From Stenotrophomonas maltophilia (GTDB lineage: Bacteria > Pseudomonadota > Gammaproteobacteria > Xanthomonadales > Xanthomonadaceae), in contig NZ_CP029773.1 in NCBI RefSeq assembly GCF_003205835.1, positions 962,501-1,026,500 on the forward strand: a stretch of 64,000 nt of DNA, given 5' to 3'. The notes beneath the pieces were generated by a model. That model saw only the letters and a program-made list of their open reading frames with translations, did no database searches and was not told the DNA's origin. Every line of letters begins with the position of its first letter. Positions within the stretch are counted from its first letter, which is position 1. Positions 25,737 to 34,981 of the stretch are shown piece by piece. The position numbers and the translations under genes were made by a program.

Positions 25737-25848
25737 CCGTTGGGCTTGCCCGGCCACCCACCATACGCGTGCATACGCGCACGTACAGACGACACGGCAT
25801 GTTCCCCCTTATCATGGCCCGCTTCGATTGCAACAAGCGGATGACCGC

Positions 25849-26793
25849 GTGACCGTATCCACCCTCGCTTTTGTCTTCCCCGGCCAGGGCTCGCAGTCTG
25901 TGGGCATGGTGGCCGAGCTGGCCGAACTGCACCCGCAGGTGCGTGAAGCCTTCACCGAGGCATCCGATGGTGCCGGCGTCGACCTGTGGGCGCTGTCCCA
26001 GGGCGGCCCGGAGGAAATGCTCAACCGTACCGAATACACCCAGCCGGCCCTGCTGGCCGCAAGCATCGGCGTGTGGCGCGCCTGGAACGCCGTGGGCGGT
26101 CCGCGCCCGTCGGTGCTGGCCGGTCACAGCCTGGGCGAGTACACCGCGCTGGTCGCGGCTGGCGCGCTGAGCCTGCATGACGGTGCGCACCTGGTGCGCC
26201 TGCGTGGCCAGCTGATGCAGGAAGCCGCACCGGCCGGTGTCGGCGCCATGGCCGCCGTGCTTGGCGCCGAAGACCAGCTGGTGCTGGACGTCTGCGCTGA
26301 AGCGGCAGGCAGCCAGGTGGTGGTGCCGGCCAACTTCAACTCGCCGGGCCAGATCGTGATCGGTGGCGACGCCGATGCGGTTGACCGTGCGCTGGCACTG
26401 CTGGCCGAGAAGGGCGTGCGCAAGGCGGTCAAGCTGGCCGTCAGCGTGCCCTCGCACACCCCGCTCATGCGCGAAGCCGCCAACCGCCTGGCTGAAGTGA
26501 TGGCCGGCCTGGCCTGGCAGGCACCGCAGCTGCCGGTGGTGCAGAACGTTGACGCCAAGGTGCATGACGGCATCGACGCGATCCGTACCGCGCTGGTCCA
26601 GCAGCTGTACCAGCCGGTGCAGTGGACCGGGTGCGTGCAGGCACTGGCCGGCCGTGGCGTCACCCGGATCGCCGAGTGCGGCCCTGGCAAGGTGCTGACC
26701 GGCCTGGTCAAGCGCATCGACAAGGCCATCGACGGCCGTTCGCTGGCCACGCCGGGCGACTTCGAAGCTGCCCGCGAGGCATGGTCGGCCTGA
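25849..26793 (+). CDS. fabD: Malonyl-CoA:ACP transacylase
   Basis: A 314-residue enzyme loading malonyl groups onto ACP. GTG 25849 gives MTVSTLAFVFPGQGSQ, the conserved opening; a TTG 7 codons upstream is less likely. The nucleophile is Ser94 in GHSLGEY, His203 lies in VPSHTPLM, and Arg119-type acid binding falls in LVRLRG. Nothing is missing. It is followed by fabG, acpP and fabF, the usual order. Confidence 0.96.
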   Translation: MTVSTLAFVFPGQGSQSVGMVAELAELHPQVREAFTEASDGAGVDLWALSQGGPEEMLNRTEYTQPALLAASIGVWRAWNAVGGPRPSVLAGHSLGEYTALVAAGALSLHDGAHLVRLRGQLMQEAAPAGVGAMAAVLGAEDQLVLDVCAEAAGSQVVVPANFNSPGQIVIGGDADAVDRALALLAEKGVRKAVKLAVSVPSHTPLMREAANRLAEVMAGLAWQAPQLPVVQNVDAKVHDGIDAIRTALVQQLYQPVQWTGCVQALAGRGVTRIAECGPGKVLTGLVKRIDKAIDGRSLATPGDFEAAREAWSA

Positions 26794-26875
26794 TCCCCCT
26801 TGTTCCTGCCGACCGTACCGGTGGCCGCTGCACGCGGCACGGGTGCGGCGGCCGCCCCAGCCTGAGGAAAACATC

Positions 26876-27619
26876 ATGAGCAAGCCCCTGCAGGGTGAAA
26901 TCGCACTGGTCACCGGTGCCAGCCGTGGCATTGGTGCCGCCATCGCCGATCTGCTGGCCGCCCAGGGCGCCACCGTCATCGGCACCGCCACCACCGAATC
27001 CGGCGCCGCTGCGATCGGTGAGCGCCTGGCTGCCCACGGCGGCCACGGCCGCGCGCTGAACGTCACCGACGTGGCTGCGCTGGACAGCGTGCTGGACGGC
27101 ATCGCCAAGGAATTCGGCCCGATCTCGATCCTGGTCAACAACGCCGGCATCACCCGCGACAACCTGCTGATGCGCATGAAGGACGAGGACTGGGCGTCGA
27201 TCATCGATACCAACCTGACCAGCGTGTTCCGCACCAGCAAGGCCGTGATGCGCGGCATGATGAAGGCGCGCAAGGGCCGCATCATCAACATCGCTTCGGT
27301 GGTGGGCGTGACCGGCAATGCCGGCCAGGCCAACTACGCGGCCGCCAAGGCCGGCATCATCGGCTTCAGCAAGTCGCTGGCCAAGGAAATCGGTTCGCGC
27401 GGTGTCACCGTCAATGTTGTCGCACCTGGCTTCATCGACACCGACATGACCAAGGCGTTGCCGGAAGAAGCGCGTACCGCGCTGATCAACGACATCGCCC
27501 TCGAACGCCTGGGTTCGCCGGAAGACATCGCCCATGCGGTGGCGTTCCTGGCCAGCCCGGCTGCCGGTTACATCACCGGTGAAACCCTCCATGTGAACGG
27601 CGGCATGTACATGCCGTAA
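26876..27619 (+). CDS. fabG: 3-oxoacyl-ACP reductase
   Basis: A 247-residue short-chain dehydrogenase using NADPH. The cofactor loop is TGASRGIG (13-20), NNAG is at 88-91, and the catalytic Ser141, Tyr154 and Lys158 lie in IASVVGVTG and YAAAK. The C-terminus NGGMYM is typical of bacterial FabG. It carries out the first reduction of each elongation round. The start behind GAGGAAA is clear. Confidence 0.97.
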   Translation: MSKPLQGEIALVTGASRGIGAAIADLLAAQGATVIGTATTESGAAAIGERLAAHGGHGRALNVTDVAALDSVLDGIAKEFGPISILVNNAGITRDNLLMRMKDEDWASIIDTNLTSVFRTSKAVMRGMMKARKGRIINIASVVGVTGNAGQANYAAAKAGIIGFSKSLAKEIGSRGVTVNVVAPGFIDTDMTKALPEEARTALINDIALERLGSPEDIAHAVAFLASPAAGYITGETLHVNGGMYMP

Positions 27620-27771
27620 GCAAGGGGCGCAGGGATTGCGCCGCAAGTGGTTGATCTGCCGGGTTTTTTGCTGCGATGCAAGGCCGCGCCGGTTTCCACT
27701 ACACTATCCCACGGCCATCGCCTTTGATGGCGACCACTTTTGAACCACAACTCCATCTGGAGCGAGATCCC

Positions 27772-28011
27772 ATGAGCACCATCGAAGAACGCGTCAAGAA
27801 AATCGTCGTCGAACAGCTTGGCGTCAAGGAAGAAGAAGTCACCAACAGCGCATCGTTCGTCGATGACCTGGGCGCTGACTCGCTGGACACCGTCGAGCTG
27901 GTGATGGCCCTGGAAGAAGAATTCGAGTGCGAGATCCCGGACGAAGAAGCCGAGAAGATCAGCACCGTGCAGGCCGCCATCGACTACGTCAAGGCCCACG
28001 TCAAGGCCTGA
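27772..28011 (+). CDS. acpP: Acyl carrier protein
   Basis: A 79-residue acidic protein. The phosphopantetheine attachment site is Ser37 in [18 protein letters not shown]. It shuttles acyl chains between the Fab enzymes encoded around it. A 150-bp gap before it, with a GGAG site close to the ATG, suggests its own promoter, as expected for the most abundant product of the cluster. Confidence 0.98.
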   Translation: MSTIEERVKKIVVEQLGVKEEEVTNSASFVDDLGADSLDTVELVMALEEEFECEIPDEEAEKISTVQAAIDYVKAHVKA

Positions 28012-28154
28012 TGTCAGACGGCAGTGCGCGTGCGGGTTGATCCTCGCCGCGCACCGCACCCCATGGGGCCGCTGTTGCGGCCCCGTGTGTTTGGGCATCA
28101 CATCGAAGCAAACCGAGTTACCCGTAGAAATCATCCGGGTCAGGAGAAACAGCA

Positions 28155-29417
28155 ATGAAGCGTCGCGTCGTCGTAACCGGCCTGGGTATCGTCTCGCCGT
28201 TGGGCAATGATCTGGCCAGCAGCTGGGAAGGCATCACCCATGGTCGTTCGGGCATCGGTCCGCTGACCAACGTTTCTGATGCCTACCTGGATCGGTTCAC
28301 CACCAAGATTGCGGGTGAGGTCAAGGGATTCGACATCACCGCCGACAACGAACTGTTCGGCAGATTCCGGGTCAGCGGCAAGGATGCCAAGAAGATGGAC
28401 CCGTTCATCCATTACGGCCTCGGTGCCTCGTTCATGGCCCTGCATGACTCGGGCCTGGAGATCACCGACGCAAATGCCGAGCGCATCGGCGCCATCGTCG
28501 GCGCCGGCATCGGCGGCCTGCTCGGCATCGAAGAGCAGACCATCGAGTTCCATGAGGGCAAGAAGATCTCGCCCTTCTACGTGCCCAAGACCATCATCAA
28601 CATGCTGCCGGGCCAGCTGAGCATCATCACCGGCCTGAAGGGCCCGTCGTTCTCGGCGGTGTCGGCATGCGCGACCTCGAACCATTCGATCGGTACCGCG
28701 ATGCGCATGATCCAGTACGGCGATGCCGACGTGATGGTGGTCGGTGGTGCCGAACGTGGCTCTTCGCCGACCGCCGTGGGCGGCTTCTGCGCGATGAAGG
28801 CCATGAGCACCCGCAACGATGCCCCGGAACAGGCCTCGCGCCCGTGGGACAAGGACCGTGACGGCTTCGTGCTGGGCGACGGTGCCGGCATCCTGATCCT
28901 GGAGGAGTACGAGCACGCCAAGGCACGTGGCGCGAAGATCTACTGCGAACTGGCCGGCTTCGGCGCCAGCTCCGACGCGTACCACATGACCGCACCCAGC
29001 GAGAACGGCGAAGGCGCCGCACGCTGCATGGTCATGGCCATGAAGGACGCCGGCGTGACCCCGGAACAGGTGGGCTACCTCAACGCGCACGGCACCTCCA
29101 CGCCGCTGGGCGACCTGGGCGAGACCATGGCGATGAAGACCGCTTTCGGCGACCACGCCTACAAGATGATGGTCAGCTCCACCAAGTCGATGACCGGCCA
29201 CCTGCTGGGCGCTGCCGGCGGCGTGGAAGCGATCTTCTCGGTGATGGCGCTGCAGGACAACGTCATCCCGCCGACCATCAACCTGCAGCAGCCGGGCGAA
29301 GGCTGCGACCTGGACTACGTGCCCAACGAAGCACGCCAGGCCAAGGTCGACGTGGTGATGTCCAATGGCTTCGGCTTTGGCGGCACCAACGGCACGCTGA
29401 TCTTCAAGCGCGTCTGA
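28155..29417 (+). CDS. fabF: 3-oxoacyl-ACP synthase II
   Basis: A 420-residue elongating condensing enzyme. The triad is Cys172 ([12 protein letters not shown]), His312 ([11 protein letters not shown]) and His349 ([13 protein letters not shown]), with the GFGGTNGTL end. It elongates acyl-ACP with malonyl-ACP. The gene closes the fab cluster and is followed by a SMAG palindrome. Confidence 0.97.
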   Translation: MKRRVVVTGLGIVSPLGNDLASSWEGITHGRSGIGPLTNVSDAYLDRFTTKIAGEVKGFDITADNELFGRFRVSGKDAKKMDPFIHYGLGASFMALHDSGLEITDANAERIGAIVGAGIGGLLGIEEQTIEFHEGKKISPFYVPKTIINMLPGQLSIITGLKGPSFSAVSACATSNHSIGTAMRMIQYGDADVMVVGGAERGSSPTAVGGFCAMKAMSTRNDAPEQASRPWDKDRDGFVLGDGAGILILEEYEHAKARGAKIYCELAGFGASSDAYHMTAPSENGEGAARCMVMAMKDAGVTPEQVGYLNAHGTSTPLGDLGETMAMKTAFGDHAYKMMVSSTKSMTGHLLGAAGGVEAIFSVMALQDNVIPPTINLQQPGEGCDLDYVPNEARQAKVDVVMSNGFGFGGTNGTLIFKRV

Positions 29418-29455
29418 CCTGTTTCTGGTGCCGGGCAATTGCCCGGTACCGCTTG

Positions 29456-29481
29456 GTAGAGTCGAGCTTGCTCGACTGAAC
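29456..29481. repeat. SMAG palindrome after fabF
   Basis: GTAGAGTCGAGCTTGCTCGA and the closing CTGAAC form one REP unit between fabF and pabB; a second small hairpin (GGAGGCCGCCGCAAGGCGGC region, 29497-29518) follows. Confidence 0.75.
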
Positions 29482-29548
29482 GTGCGTCACGCACGAGGAG
29501 GCCGCCGCAAGGCGGCTTCCGTGCATCTGAATCCCTGAACTGGCCGCC

Positions 29549-30913
29549 ATGACCCACGCACCGCTGATCCACCCGCTGCCGCACCCGATCGATCTGCTGG
29601 CCCTGCAGCAGCACGATCCGGCGCGCTTCCCGCTGCTGATGGAATCCACCGCCTCGGGTACCGCCCAGGGCCGCTGGAGCCTGCTGCTGGCCGCACAAGG
29701 CGATGTCCTGCGGTTGGATGCCGACGGCCGGGTGCGCGACCAGCACGACGTGGTACACGCCGGCAGCTTCCTGCAGGTGCTGGACCGCGCCTGGCAGCAC
29801 GAACGCCTGCCGCATGACGGCAGCCACAGCCTGCCGTTCCGCGGTGGCTGGGCGTTGATGCTGGATTACGAAGTGGCCAGCCAGATCGAACCGGTGCTGC
29901 CGGCGCGTGCGCGCGAGGACGGCCGCCCGACCGCGCTGGCGCTGCGCTGCCCGGCCGCGGTGCTGCACGACCACCACAACGAGGCCAGCTTCGTCATTGC
30001 CGAAGCCGGTGAGCAGGCATTGCTGGATGCGCTGGTGGCGATGGCCTCGGCCACGCTGCCCGAAGCCGGGCAGGGCTGGCAGCCGCCGCAGTCGGTCGGC
30101 GAGGATGCGCCGCAGCGCTTCACCGACGGCGTACGCCGGGTGATCGAGTACCTGCGTGCCGGCGATGTGTTCCAGGTGAACCTGTCGCGGCGCTGGAGCG
30201 CGCAGTTTGCCGCACCGGTCAGCCCGCAGGCGCTGTACGCACAGCTGCGCCGCGCCAACCCGGCACCGTTCGCCGGGTTGTTCAGCGCGCACGGCCGCCA
30301 CGTGGTCAGTTCCTCGCCCGAGCGGCTGGTGTCGGTGCATGCCGGTCATGCGCAGACCCGGCCGATTGCCGGTACCCGTCCACGCTTCGAAGGCGACGAC
30401 GATGCCGCGCGCATCCAGGAGCTGGTCGGTCACCCGAAGGAGCGCGCCGAGCACGTGATGCTGATCGACCTGGAGCGCAACGACCTGGGCCGCATCTGCC
30501 TGCCCGGTACCGTGGTGGTCGATGAGCTGATGACCGTGGAGAGCTACGCGCACGTGCATCACATCGTCAGCAACGTCAGCGGCCATCTGCGCCCGGAGGT
30601 CACGCCCGGCGAGGTGATTGCCGCGACCTTCCCCGGCGGCACCATCACCGGCTGCCCGAAGGTGCGCTGCATGCAGATCATCAGCGAGCTGGAGCAGGTG
30701 CCGCGTGGTGCCTACACCGGTGCGTTCGGCTGGCTGAACCGCGATGGCGACCTGGACCTGAACATCCTGATCCGTACCGCCGAAGTGGACGGGCATGAGG
30801 TGAGCTTCCGCACCGGCGCCGGCATCGTGGTCGACTCGGACCCGGACAAGGAACTGGACGAGACCCGCGCCAAGGCCCGCGGCCTGCTGCGCGCACTCGG
30901 CCAGCAAGGGTAG
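29549..30913 (+). CDS. pabB: Aminodeoxychorismate synthase component I
   Basis: A 454-residue chorismate-binding enzyme that makes 4-amino-4-deoxychorismate for folate. The C-terminal half has the signatures RPIAGTRPR, VMLIDLERNDLGRI, YAHVHHIVSNVSG, FPGGTITGCPKVR and FRTGAGIV. The N-terminal half is a shorter version of the Trp-binding domain. Anthranilate synthase TrpE would be longer with a different start, so pabB fits better. The stop codon overlaps a REP palindrome. Confidence 0.92.
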   Translation: MTHAPLIHPLPHPIDLLALQQHDPARFPLLMESTASGTAQGRWSLLLAAQGDVLRLDADGRVRDQHDVVHAGSFLQVLDRAWQHERLPHDGSHSLPFRGGWALMLDYEVASQIEPVLPARAREDGRPTALALRCPAAVLHDHHNEASFVIAEAGEQALLDALVAMASATLPEAGQGWQPPQSVGEDAPQRFTDGVRRVIEYLRAGDVFQVNLSRRWSAQFAAPVSPQALYAQLRRANPAPFAGLFSAHGRHVVSSSPERLVSVHAGHAQTRPIAGTRPRFEGDDDAARIQELVGHPKERAEHVMLIDLERNDLGRICLPGTVVVDELMTVESYAHVHHIVSNVSGHLRPEVTPGEVIAATFPGGTITGCPKVRCMQIISELEQVPRGAYTGAFGWLNRDGDLDLNILIRTAEVDGHEVSFRTGAGIVVDSDPDKELDETRAKARGLLRALGQQG

Positions 30914-30984
30914 TGCCGGCCGCTGGCCGGCAACCTCATTCATCCGGGGCCGCGGTTCTGGTGGCTGCCGACCTTGGTCGGCAC
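30910..30984. repeat. SMAG/REP doublet overlapping the pabB stop
   Basis: GTAGTGCCGGCCGCTGGCCG starts inside the TAG stop of pabB; an inverted partner (GCTGCCGACCTTGGTCGGCA) lies about 30 bp on. It could form a 3' stabilising hairpin for the pabB message. Confidence 0.65.
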
Positions 30985-31068
30985 GGATGCGGGCATCTGC
31001 CACCCGGTCATGACCCCAATCCACCGGCACGGTATCCTGCACGACGGAATCGAGTTCAGAGGTAGTCC

Positions 31069-32130
31069 ATGGCGGGAGCCAAGCGCGGGTGTCTGTTCGT
31101 GGTAACGCTGGTGGTGGTGCTGGCCGCTGTCGTGGCCGGCGCGGGCGCGTGGTTCTTCTACCAGCAGACCCGGTTCGCCGACGCCCCGATCACCCCGACC
31201 GCCGAGAGCATGGTCATCGCCAGTGGCGATGGCATGAACAGCGTGCTGCGCAAGCTGCGCGATGCCGGTGTGGATGAAGGCCAGGACGCGCAATGGCAGC
31301 TGCTGGCGCGCCAGCTCGATGCCGCCGGCAAGCTGAAAGTGGGCGAGTACGCGCTCAACGCCGACCTGACCCCGCGCGAACTGCTGCTGCGCATGCGCGC
31401 GGGCAAGGTGCTGCAGCACCGCGTCACGATCGTCGAGGGCTGGAACATCCGCCAGCTGCGTGCTGCGCTCAAGCGCGCCGAGCCGCTGCTGCACACCACC
31501 GACACCCTGGATGACGCCGCGCTGATGCAGCGTCTCGGTTTCGGTGGCCAGCATCCGGAAGGCCGCTTCCTGCCGGAGACCTATGTCTACCAGCGCGGCG
31601 ACAGCGATCTGGACGTGCTCAAGCGTGCCCACGCTGCGATGGAGAAGGCGCTGGACGAAGCGTGGGAAAGCCGCGCGCCGGACCTGCCGATCAACACGCC
31701 GTACGAACTGCTGACGATGGCCTCGATCATCGAGAAGGAAACCGCGCTGGCCAGCGAACGCCCGCAGATCGCCGGCGTGTTCATGCGCCGCCTGAAGATC
31801 GGCATGCGCCTGCAGACCGACCCGACCGTGATCTACGGCATCGGTGCCGCGTATGACGGCAACATCCGCCGTCGCGACCTGACCACCGATACGCCCTACA
31901 ACACCTATACCCGTGCCGGCCTGACCCCGACCCCGATCGCCATGCCCAGCCGCGACGCGCTGATGGCCGCTGCGCAGCCGCTGTCGGGCGACGCGCTGTA
32001 CTTCGTTGCCGTCGGCGATGGCAGTGGTGCGCACGTGTTCTCGCCCAGCCTGGACCAGCACAACGCCGCAGTGGCCCGCTACCTGCAGCAGCTGCGCCAG
32101 CAACGTACCAAGGAGACCCCGGCGCAATGA
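31069..32130 (+). CDS. mltG: Endolytic murein transglycosylase
   Basis: A 353-residue YceG-family protein with an N-terminal signal anchor (residues about 8-30). It then has the LysM-like and catalytic domain: FLPETY, ASIIEKETA with the catalytic Glu, RLKIGMRLQTDPTVIYG, TPYNTYTRAGLTPTPI. It cuts nascent glycan strands and terminates their growth. It is immediately upstream of tmk with an ATGA overlap, the standard mltG-tmk-holB order. Confidence 0.95.
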   Translation: MAGAKRGCLFVVTLVVVLAAVVAGAGAWFFYQQTRFADAPITPTAESMVIASGDGMNSVLRKLRDAGVDEGQDAQWQLLARQLDAAGKLKVGEYALNADLTPRELLLRMRAGKVLQHRVTIVEGWNIRQLRAALKRAEPLLHTTDTLDDAALMQRLGFGGQHPEGRFLPETYVYQRGDSDLDVLKRAHAAMEKALDEAWESRAPDLPINTPYELLTMASIIEKETALASERPQIAGVFMRRLKIGMRLQTDPTVIYGIGAAYDGNIRRRDLTTDTPYNTYTRAGLTPTPIAMPSRDALMAAAQPLSGDALYFVAVGDGSGAHVFSPSLDQHNAAVARYLQQLRQQRTKETPAQ

Positions 32131-32792
32131 GTCCCGCGCTGCTTCGCCACCCGCGTTTCGTCAGCCTGGAAGGCGGCGAGGGCGCGGGCAAGACCACCGC
32201 CATCAATGCCATCCGTGACTGCCTGCGCAGCCACGGCCACGAGGTGGTGCTGACCCGCGAGCCGGGCGGTACGCCGCTGGCCGAGCGCATCCGTGGCCTG
32301 GTGCTGAAACCCGATGCCGAGATCGCCGCCGAGCCGCTCAGCGCCGAAGCCGAGCTGCTGCTGGTGTTCGCTGCACGTGCGCAGCATGTGCGCCAGGTGA
32401 TCCGGCCGGCACTGCAGCGCGGCGCCTATGTGCTGAGCGATCGCTTCACCGATTCCAGCTATGCCTATCAGGGCGGTGGCCGCGGCCTCGATCCGCAGTG
32501 GATTGCCGATCTGGAACGACGCGCGGTGGGCCTGCTGCCGGGCCTGACCCTGCTGCTGGATGTGGATGTGGCCGTGGGCCGTGCACGCGCCAATGGCCGC
32601 GACCTGTGGCCGGACCGCATCGAAAGCGAACAGGATGATTTCTTCCAGCGCGTGCGCGAAGTGTTCCGCAGCCGCGCGCAGCAGGACCCGCAGCGCTTCG
32701 CGCTGATCGACGCCGGCCAAGTACAGGAGCGTGTGGCGGCCGATGTGGTTGCATGCGTCGAGCGTTGGCTGCAGGGCGGGGAGGGCGCATGA
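32127..32792 (+). CDS. tmk: Thymidylate kinase
   Basis: A 221-residue dTMP kinase. The P-loop is LEGGEGAGKTT (14-24), the DRxxxS motif is LSDRFTDSSYAYQGGGRG, and LDVDVAVGRARAN precedes the lid. It makes dTDP for DNA synthesis. It overlaps mltG and holB at both ends by 4 bp, so all three are translated as a coupled unit. Confidence 0.96.
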   Translation: MSPALLRHPRFVSLEGGEGAGKTTAINAIRDCLRSHGHEVVLTREPGGTPLAERIRGLVLKPDAEIAAEPLSAEAELLLVFAARAQHVRQVIRPALQRGAYVLSDRFTDSSYAYQGGGRGLDPQWIADLERRAVGLLPGLTLLLDVDVAVGRARANGRDLWPDRIESEQDDFFQRVREVFRSRAQQDPQRFALIDAGQVQERVAADVVACVERWLQGGEGA

Positions 32793-33745
32793 GTACGTTC
32801 TCGCCGTGGCAGCAGCGCGCGTTCGATCAGACGGTGGCCGCGCTCGATGCCGACCGGCTCGGCCATGGCCTGTTGATCTGCGGCCCGGCCGGGCTGGGCA
32901 AGCGCGAGGTGGCGTTGGCGTTGGCCGACCACGTGCTGGCGCGCGGTGATGCCGCGCATGCCACGCGCACGCGCCAGCTGATCGCCGCCGGTACCCATCC
33001 GGACCTGCAGCTGGTCAGCTTCATTCCGAACAAGAGTGGCGACAAGCTGCGTACCGAGATCGTCATCGAGCAGGTGCGTGAGATCACCGACAAGCTGGCG
33101 CTGACCCCGCAGTACGGCGTGGCGCAGGTGGTGATCGTGGACCCCGCCGATGCGATCAACCGTTCGGCGGCCAACGCGCTGCTGAAGACGCTGGAAGAAC
33201 CGCAGCCGGGCCGTTACCTGTGGCTGATCAGCAGCGACCCGGCGCGCCTGCCGCAGACCATCCGCAGCCGTTGCCAGCGCCTGGAATTCAAGCTGCCGCC
33301 GCAGCACGAAGCGCTGGCCTGGCTGCAGCAGCAGGGCCATAGCGAAGCATCTGCGCGCGAAGCGCTGGAGGCTGCGCGTGGTCATCCCGGCCAGGCCGAC
33401 AACTGGCTGCGCGAAGATGGCCTGAGCCTGCGCCGCGAAGTGGGCCGCGAACTGGAACAGCTGGCCGCCGGCAAGACCGGCGCGGTGGAGCTGGCGCAGA
33501 AGTGGTGCGGTGATGACAACGCGGCGCTGCGCCTGCGCTTTGCGGCCGACCTGGCGCTGGCCCAGGCCAGCACCGATGCCTTGACCACGCCGGAGCGATT
33601 GCACAAGCTTGCAGCCTGGTTCGATGCGGCCAACCGCACCCGCGACCTGCTGCGCACCACGGTGCGTGCAGACCTTGCCGTGGTCGAGTTGCTGCTGGCC
33701 TGGAACAAGGTGAACGAGCGGCCTGCCGCAAGGGGAAATCGATGA
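32789..33745 (+). CDS. holB: DNA polymerase III delta' subunit
   Basis: A 318-residue clamp-loader subunit. It has LLICGPAGLGKREVALALA, VVIVDPADAINRSAANALLKTLEEP and the SRC motif IRSRCQRLEF. The Cys residues of the usual zinc module between the P-loop and the HPDL motif are absent (ARGDAAHATRTRQLIAAGTHPDL region), so the zinc site is lost or shortened. Start at ATG 32789 overlapping the tmk stop. Confidence 0.93.
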   Translation: MSTFSPWQQRAFDQTVAALDADRLGHGLLICGPAGLGKREVALALADHVLARGDAAHATRTRQLIAAGTHPDLQLVSFIPNKSGDKLRTEIVIEQVREITDKLALTPQYGVAQVVIVDPADAINRSAANALLKTLEEPQPGRYLWLISSDPARLPQTIRSRCQRLEFKLPPQHEALAWLQQQGHSEASAREALEAARGHPGQADNWLREDGLSLRREVGRELEQLAAGKTGAVELAQKWCGDDNAALRLRFAADLALAQASTDALTTPERLHKLAAWFDAANRTRDLLRTTVRADLAVVELLLAWNKVNERPAARGNR

Positions 33746-34095
33746 GTGCCAGCAACGCCCGCCAGGGCATCCTGTCCCTGGCCGTGAAGGACAAAGCCGC
33801 GCTGTACAGCGCGTACATGCCGTTCGTGAAGAACGGCGGCATCTTCGTGCCCACGCCCAAGCGCTACTTCCTGGGCGACGAGGTGTTCCTGCTGCTGACC
33901 CTGCCCGATTCCAGCGAACGCCTGCCGGTGGCCGGCAAGGTGATCTGGGTGACCCCGGCCGGTGCGCAGGGCAACCGTACCGCCGGCATCGGCGTGCAGC
34001 TGGCCGATGGCGCCGAAGGCGAGGGCGTGCGCCACAAGATCGAGACCCTGCTGGCTGGCCTGACCAGCTCGGACAAGCCGACCCACACGATGTGA
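33742..34095 (+). CDS. pilZ: PilZ-domain protein of type IV pilus assembly
   Basis: A 117-residue PilZ protein: LYSAYMPFVKNGGIFVPTPK, GDEVFLLLTLPDSSERLPVAGKV and the ending GIGVQLA. The RxxxR and DxSxxG c-di-GMP-binding motifs are missing, which is normal for the founding PilZ of type IV pili and for the Xanthomonas orthologue. It acts with FimX/PilB in pilus extension. It overlaps holB by ATGA and ends next to a SMAG palindrome. Confidence 0.92.
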   Translation: MSASNARQGILSLAVKDKAALYSAYMPFVKNGGIFVPTPKRYFLGDEVFLLLTLPDSSERLPVAGKVIWVTPAGAQGNRTAGIGVQLADGAEGEGVRHKIETLLAGLTSSDKPTHTM

Positions 34096-34118
34096 GAGCC
34101 GAGCCATGCTCGGCTGCG
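34096..34118. repeat. Single SMAG palindrome after pilZ
   Basis: GAGCCGAGCCATGCTCGGCT and flanking bases, immediately after the pilZ stop; the GTAG head is degenerate. Confidence 0.6.
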
Positions 34119-34158
34119 TGCCCCGGAAAACGCCCGTGAACACCTATGTGAAAAAGTG

Positions 34159-34186
34159 TTGACGGCCTCTGAAAAGCCCCTATAAT
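34159..34186 (+). promoter_or_regulatory. Strong sigma-70 promoter of tRNA-Val
   Basis: TTGACG at 34159 and a consensus TATAAT at 34181 with 16-bp spacing, 21 bp before the tRNA. Nearly ideal, as expected for a stable RNA. Confidence 0.88.
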
Positions 34187-34206
34187 GAGCGGCTCAGCAA
34201 CACACC

Positions 34207-34281
34207 GGGCGGTTAGCTCAGCGGTAGAGCATTGCCTTCACACGGCAAGGGTCACAGGTTCGATCCCTGTACCGCCCACCA
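34207..34281 (+). tRNA. tRNA-Val(CAC)
   Basis: A 75-base tRNA with encoded CCA. Acceptor GGGCGGT/ACCGCCC, D-arm GCTC-GAGC, anticodon loop TTCACAC giving CAC, T-arm ACAGG-TTCGATC-CCTGT. It reads GUG. The terminator lies 15 bp downstream. Confidence 0.97.
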
Positions 34282-34296
34282 TGTTGCAGAACGAAA

Positions 34297-34323
34297 AAGG
34301 CCTCCAGCAATGGGGGCTTTTTT
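34297..34323 (+). terminator. Terminator after tRNA-Val
   Basis: AAAGGCCTCC-AGCAA-TGGGGGCTTTTTTT: a short imperfect stem with a clear T-run. Confidence 0.8.
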
Positions 34324-34365
34324 GTTGCCTGTGGTTCCTCGGCGCTTGCCGAGGCGGGTTCCATC

Positions 34366-34929
34366 TCAGCCGGGATCCTCCAGCAGTTCGCGGGCCATCA
34401 TCGCGACACCATCCAACAGGTCGTAGCCACTGCCGGCCCGCACCACCACCGCCAGCAGACTACGACCCACCTCGGCATTGCCGCCGCTCAGTTCCATCCC
34501 GCCTTCAAAGCACAGATCGCCCAACCATTCGTGCGCCTGCTGCAGCCCGTGCTTGCGGACGCGGCGGAACTCCGAAAGCAGCTTGGCCTGGCCGGCTTCG
34601 TGCTCGCCATCGGCCAGCAGGCCGATGGCACCGCCGTGTGCCGCGCGCCAGATGGCTGGCAGCGGACGACCGTTCGCGTCCACCACGTCTGCCGAGAACG
34701 CGGCGCAGTACATTTCGTAGCGTTTGCCTGCCGTACTGCGGGGCACGATGCCAGCCTCCGCGAGCAGGCGTTCGGCTTCATCCAGTGTGTTGAACTTCAA
34801 GCGCAGCAGCGCAGGGCGGCTCAGCTGCTGTGCCAGCGCCTGCTGGTTGGCAGCGAACCATACGTTCCAGCCCACGCTTGCGCGGCCTTCCAGTGCGGCC
34901 TTGAAGTACTCCAGGTGTTCGGCATCCAT
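34366..34929 (-). CDS. Hypothetical protein
   Basis: A 187-residue soluble protein from ATG 34929 behind AGGAG (MDAEHLEYFKAALE). Helical N-terminal part with SVGWNVWFAANQQALA; one stretch (CAAFSADVVDANGRPLPAIW) has a beta character; Gly/Glu-rich end. No family recognised. The downstream neighbour on the same strand starts about 50 bp away, so the pair (34366 and 34982 genes) may be co-transcribed. Confidence 0.6.
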   Translation of the reverse strand: MDAEHLEYFKAALEGRASVGWNVWFAANQQALAQQLSRPALLRLKFNTLDEAERLLAEAGIVPRSTAGKRYEMYCAAFSADVVDANGRPLPAIWRAAHGGAIGLLADGEHEAGQAKLLSEFRRVRKHGLQQAHEWLGDLCFEGGMELSGGNAEVGRSLLAVVVRAGSGYDLLDGVAMMARELLEDPG

Positions 34930-34981
34930 TGCGTTCTCCTGCGATTCCCTGCGCGATTGTAGCCACGTGGCGGCCAGTCGC

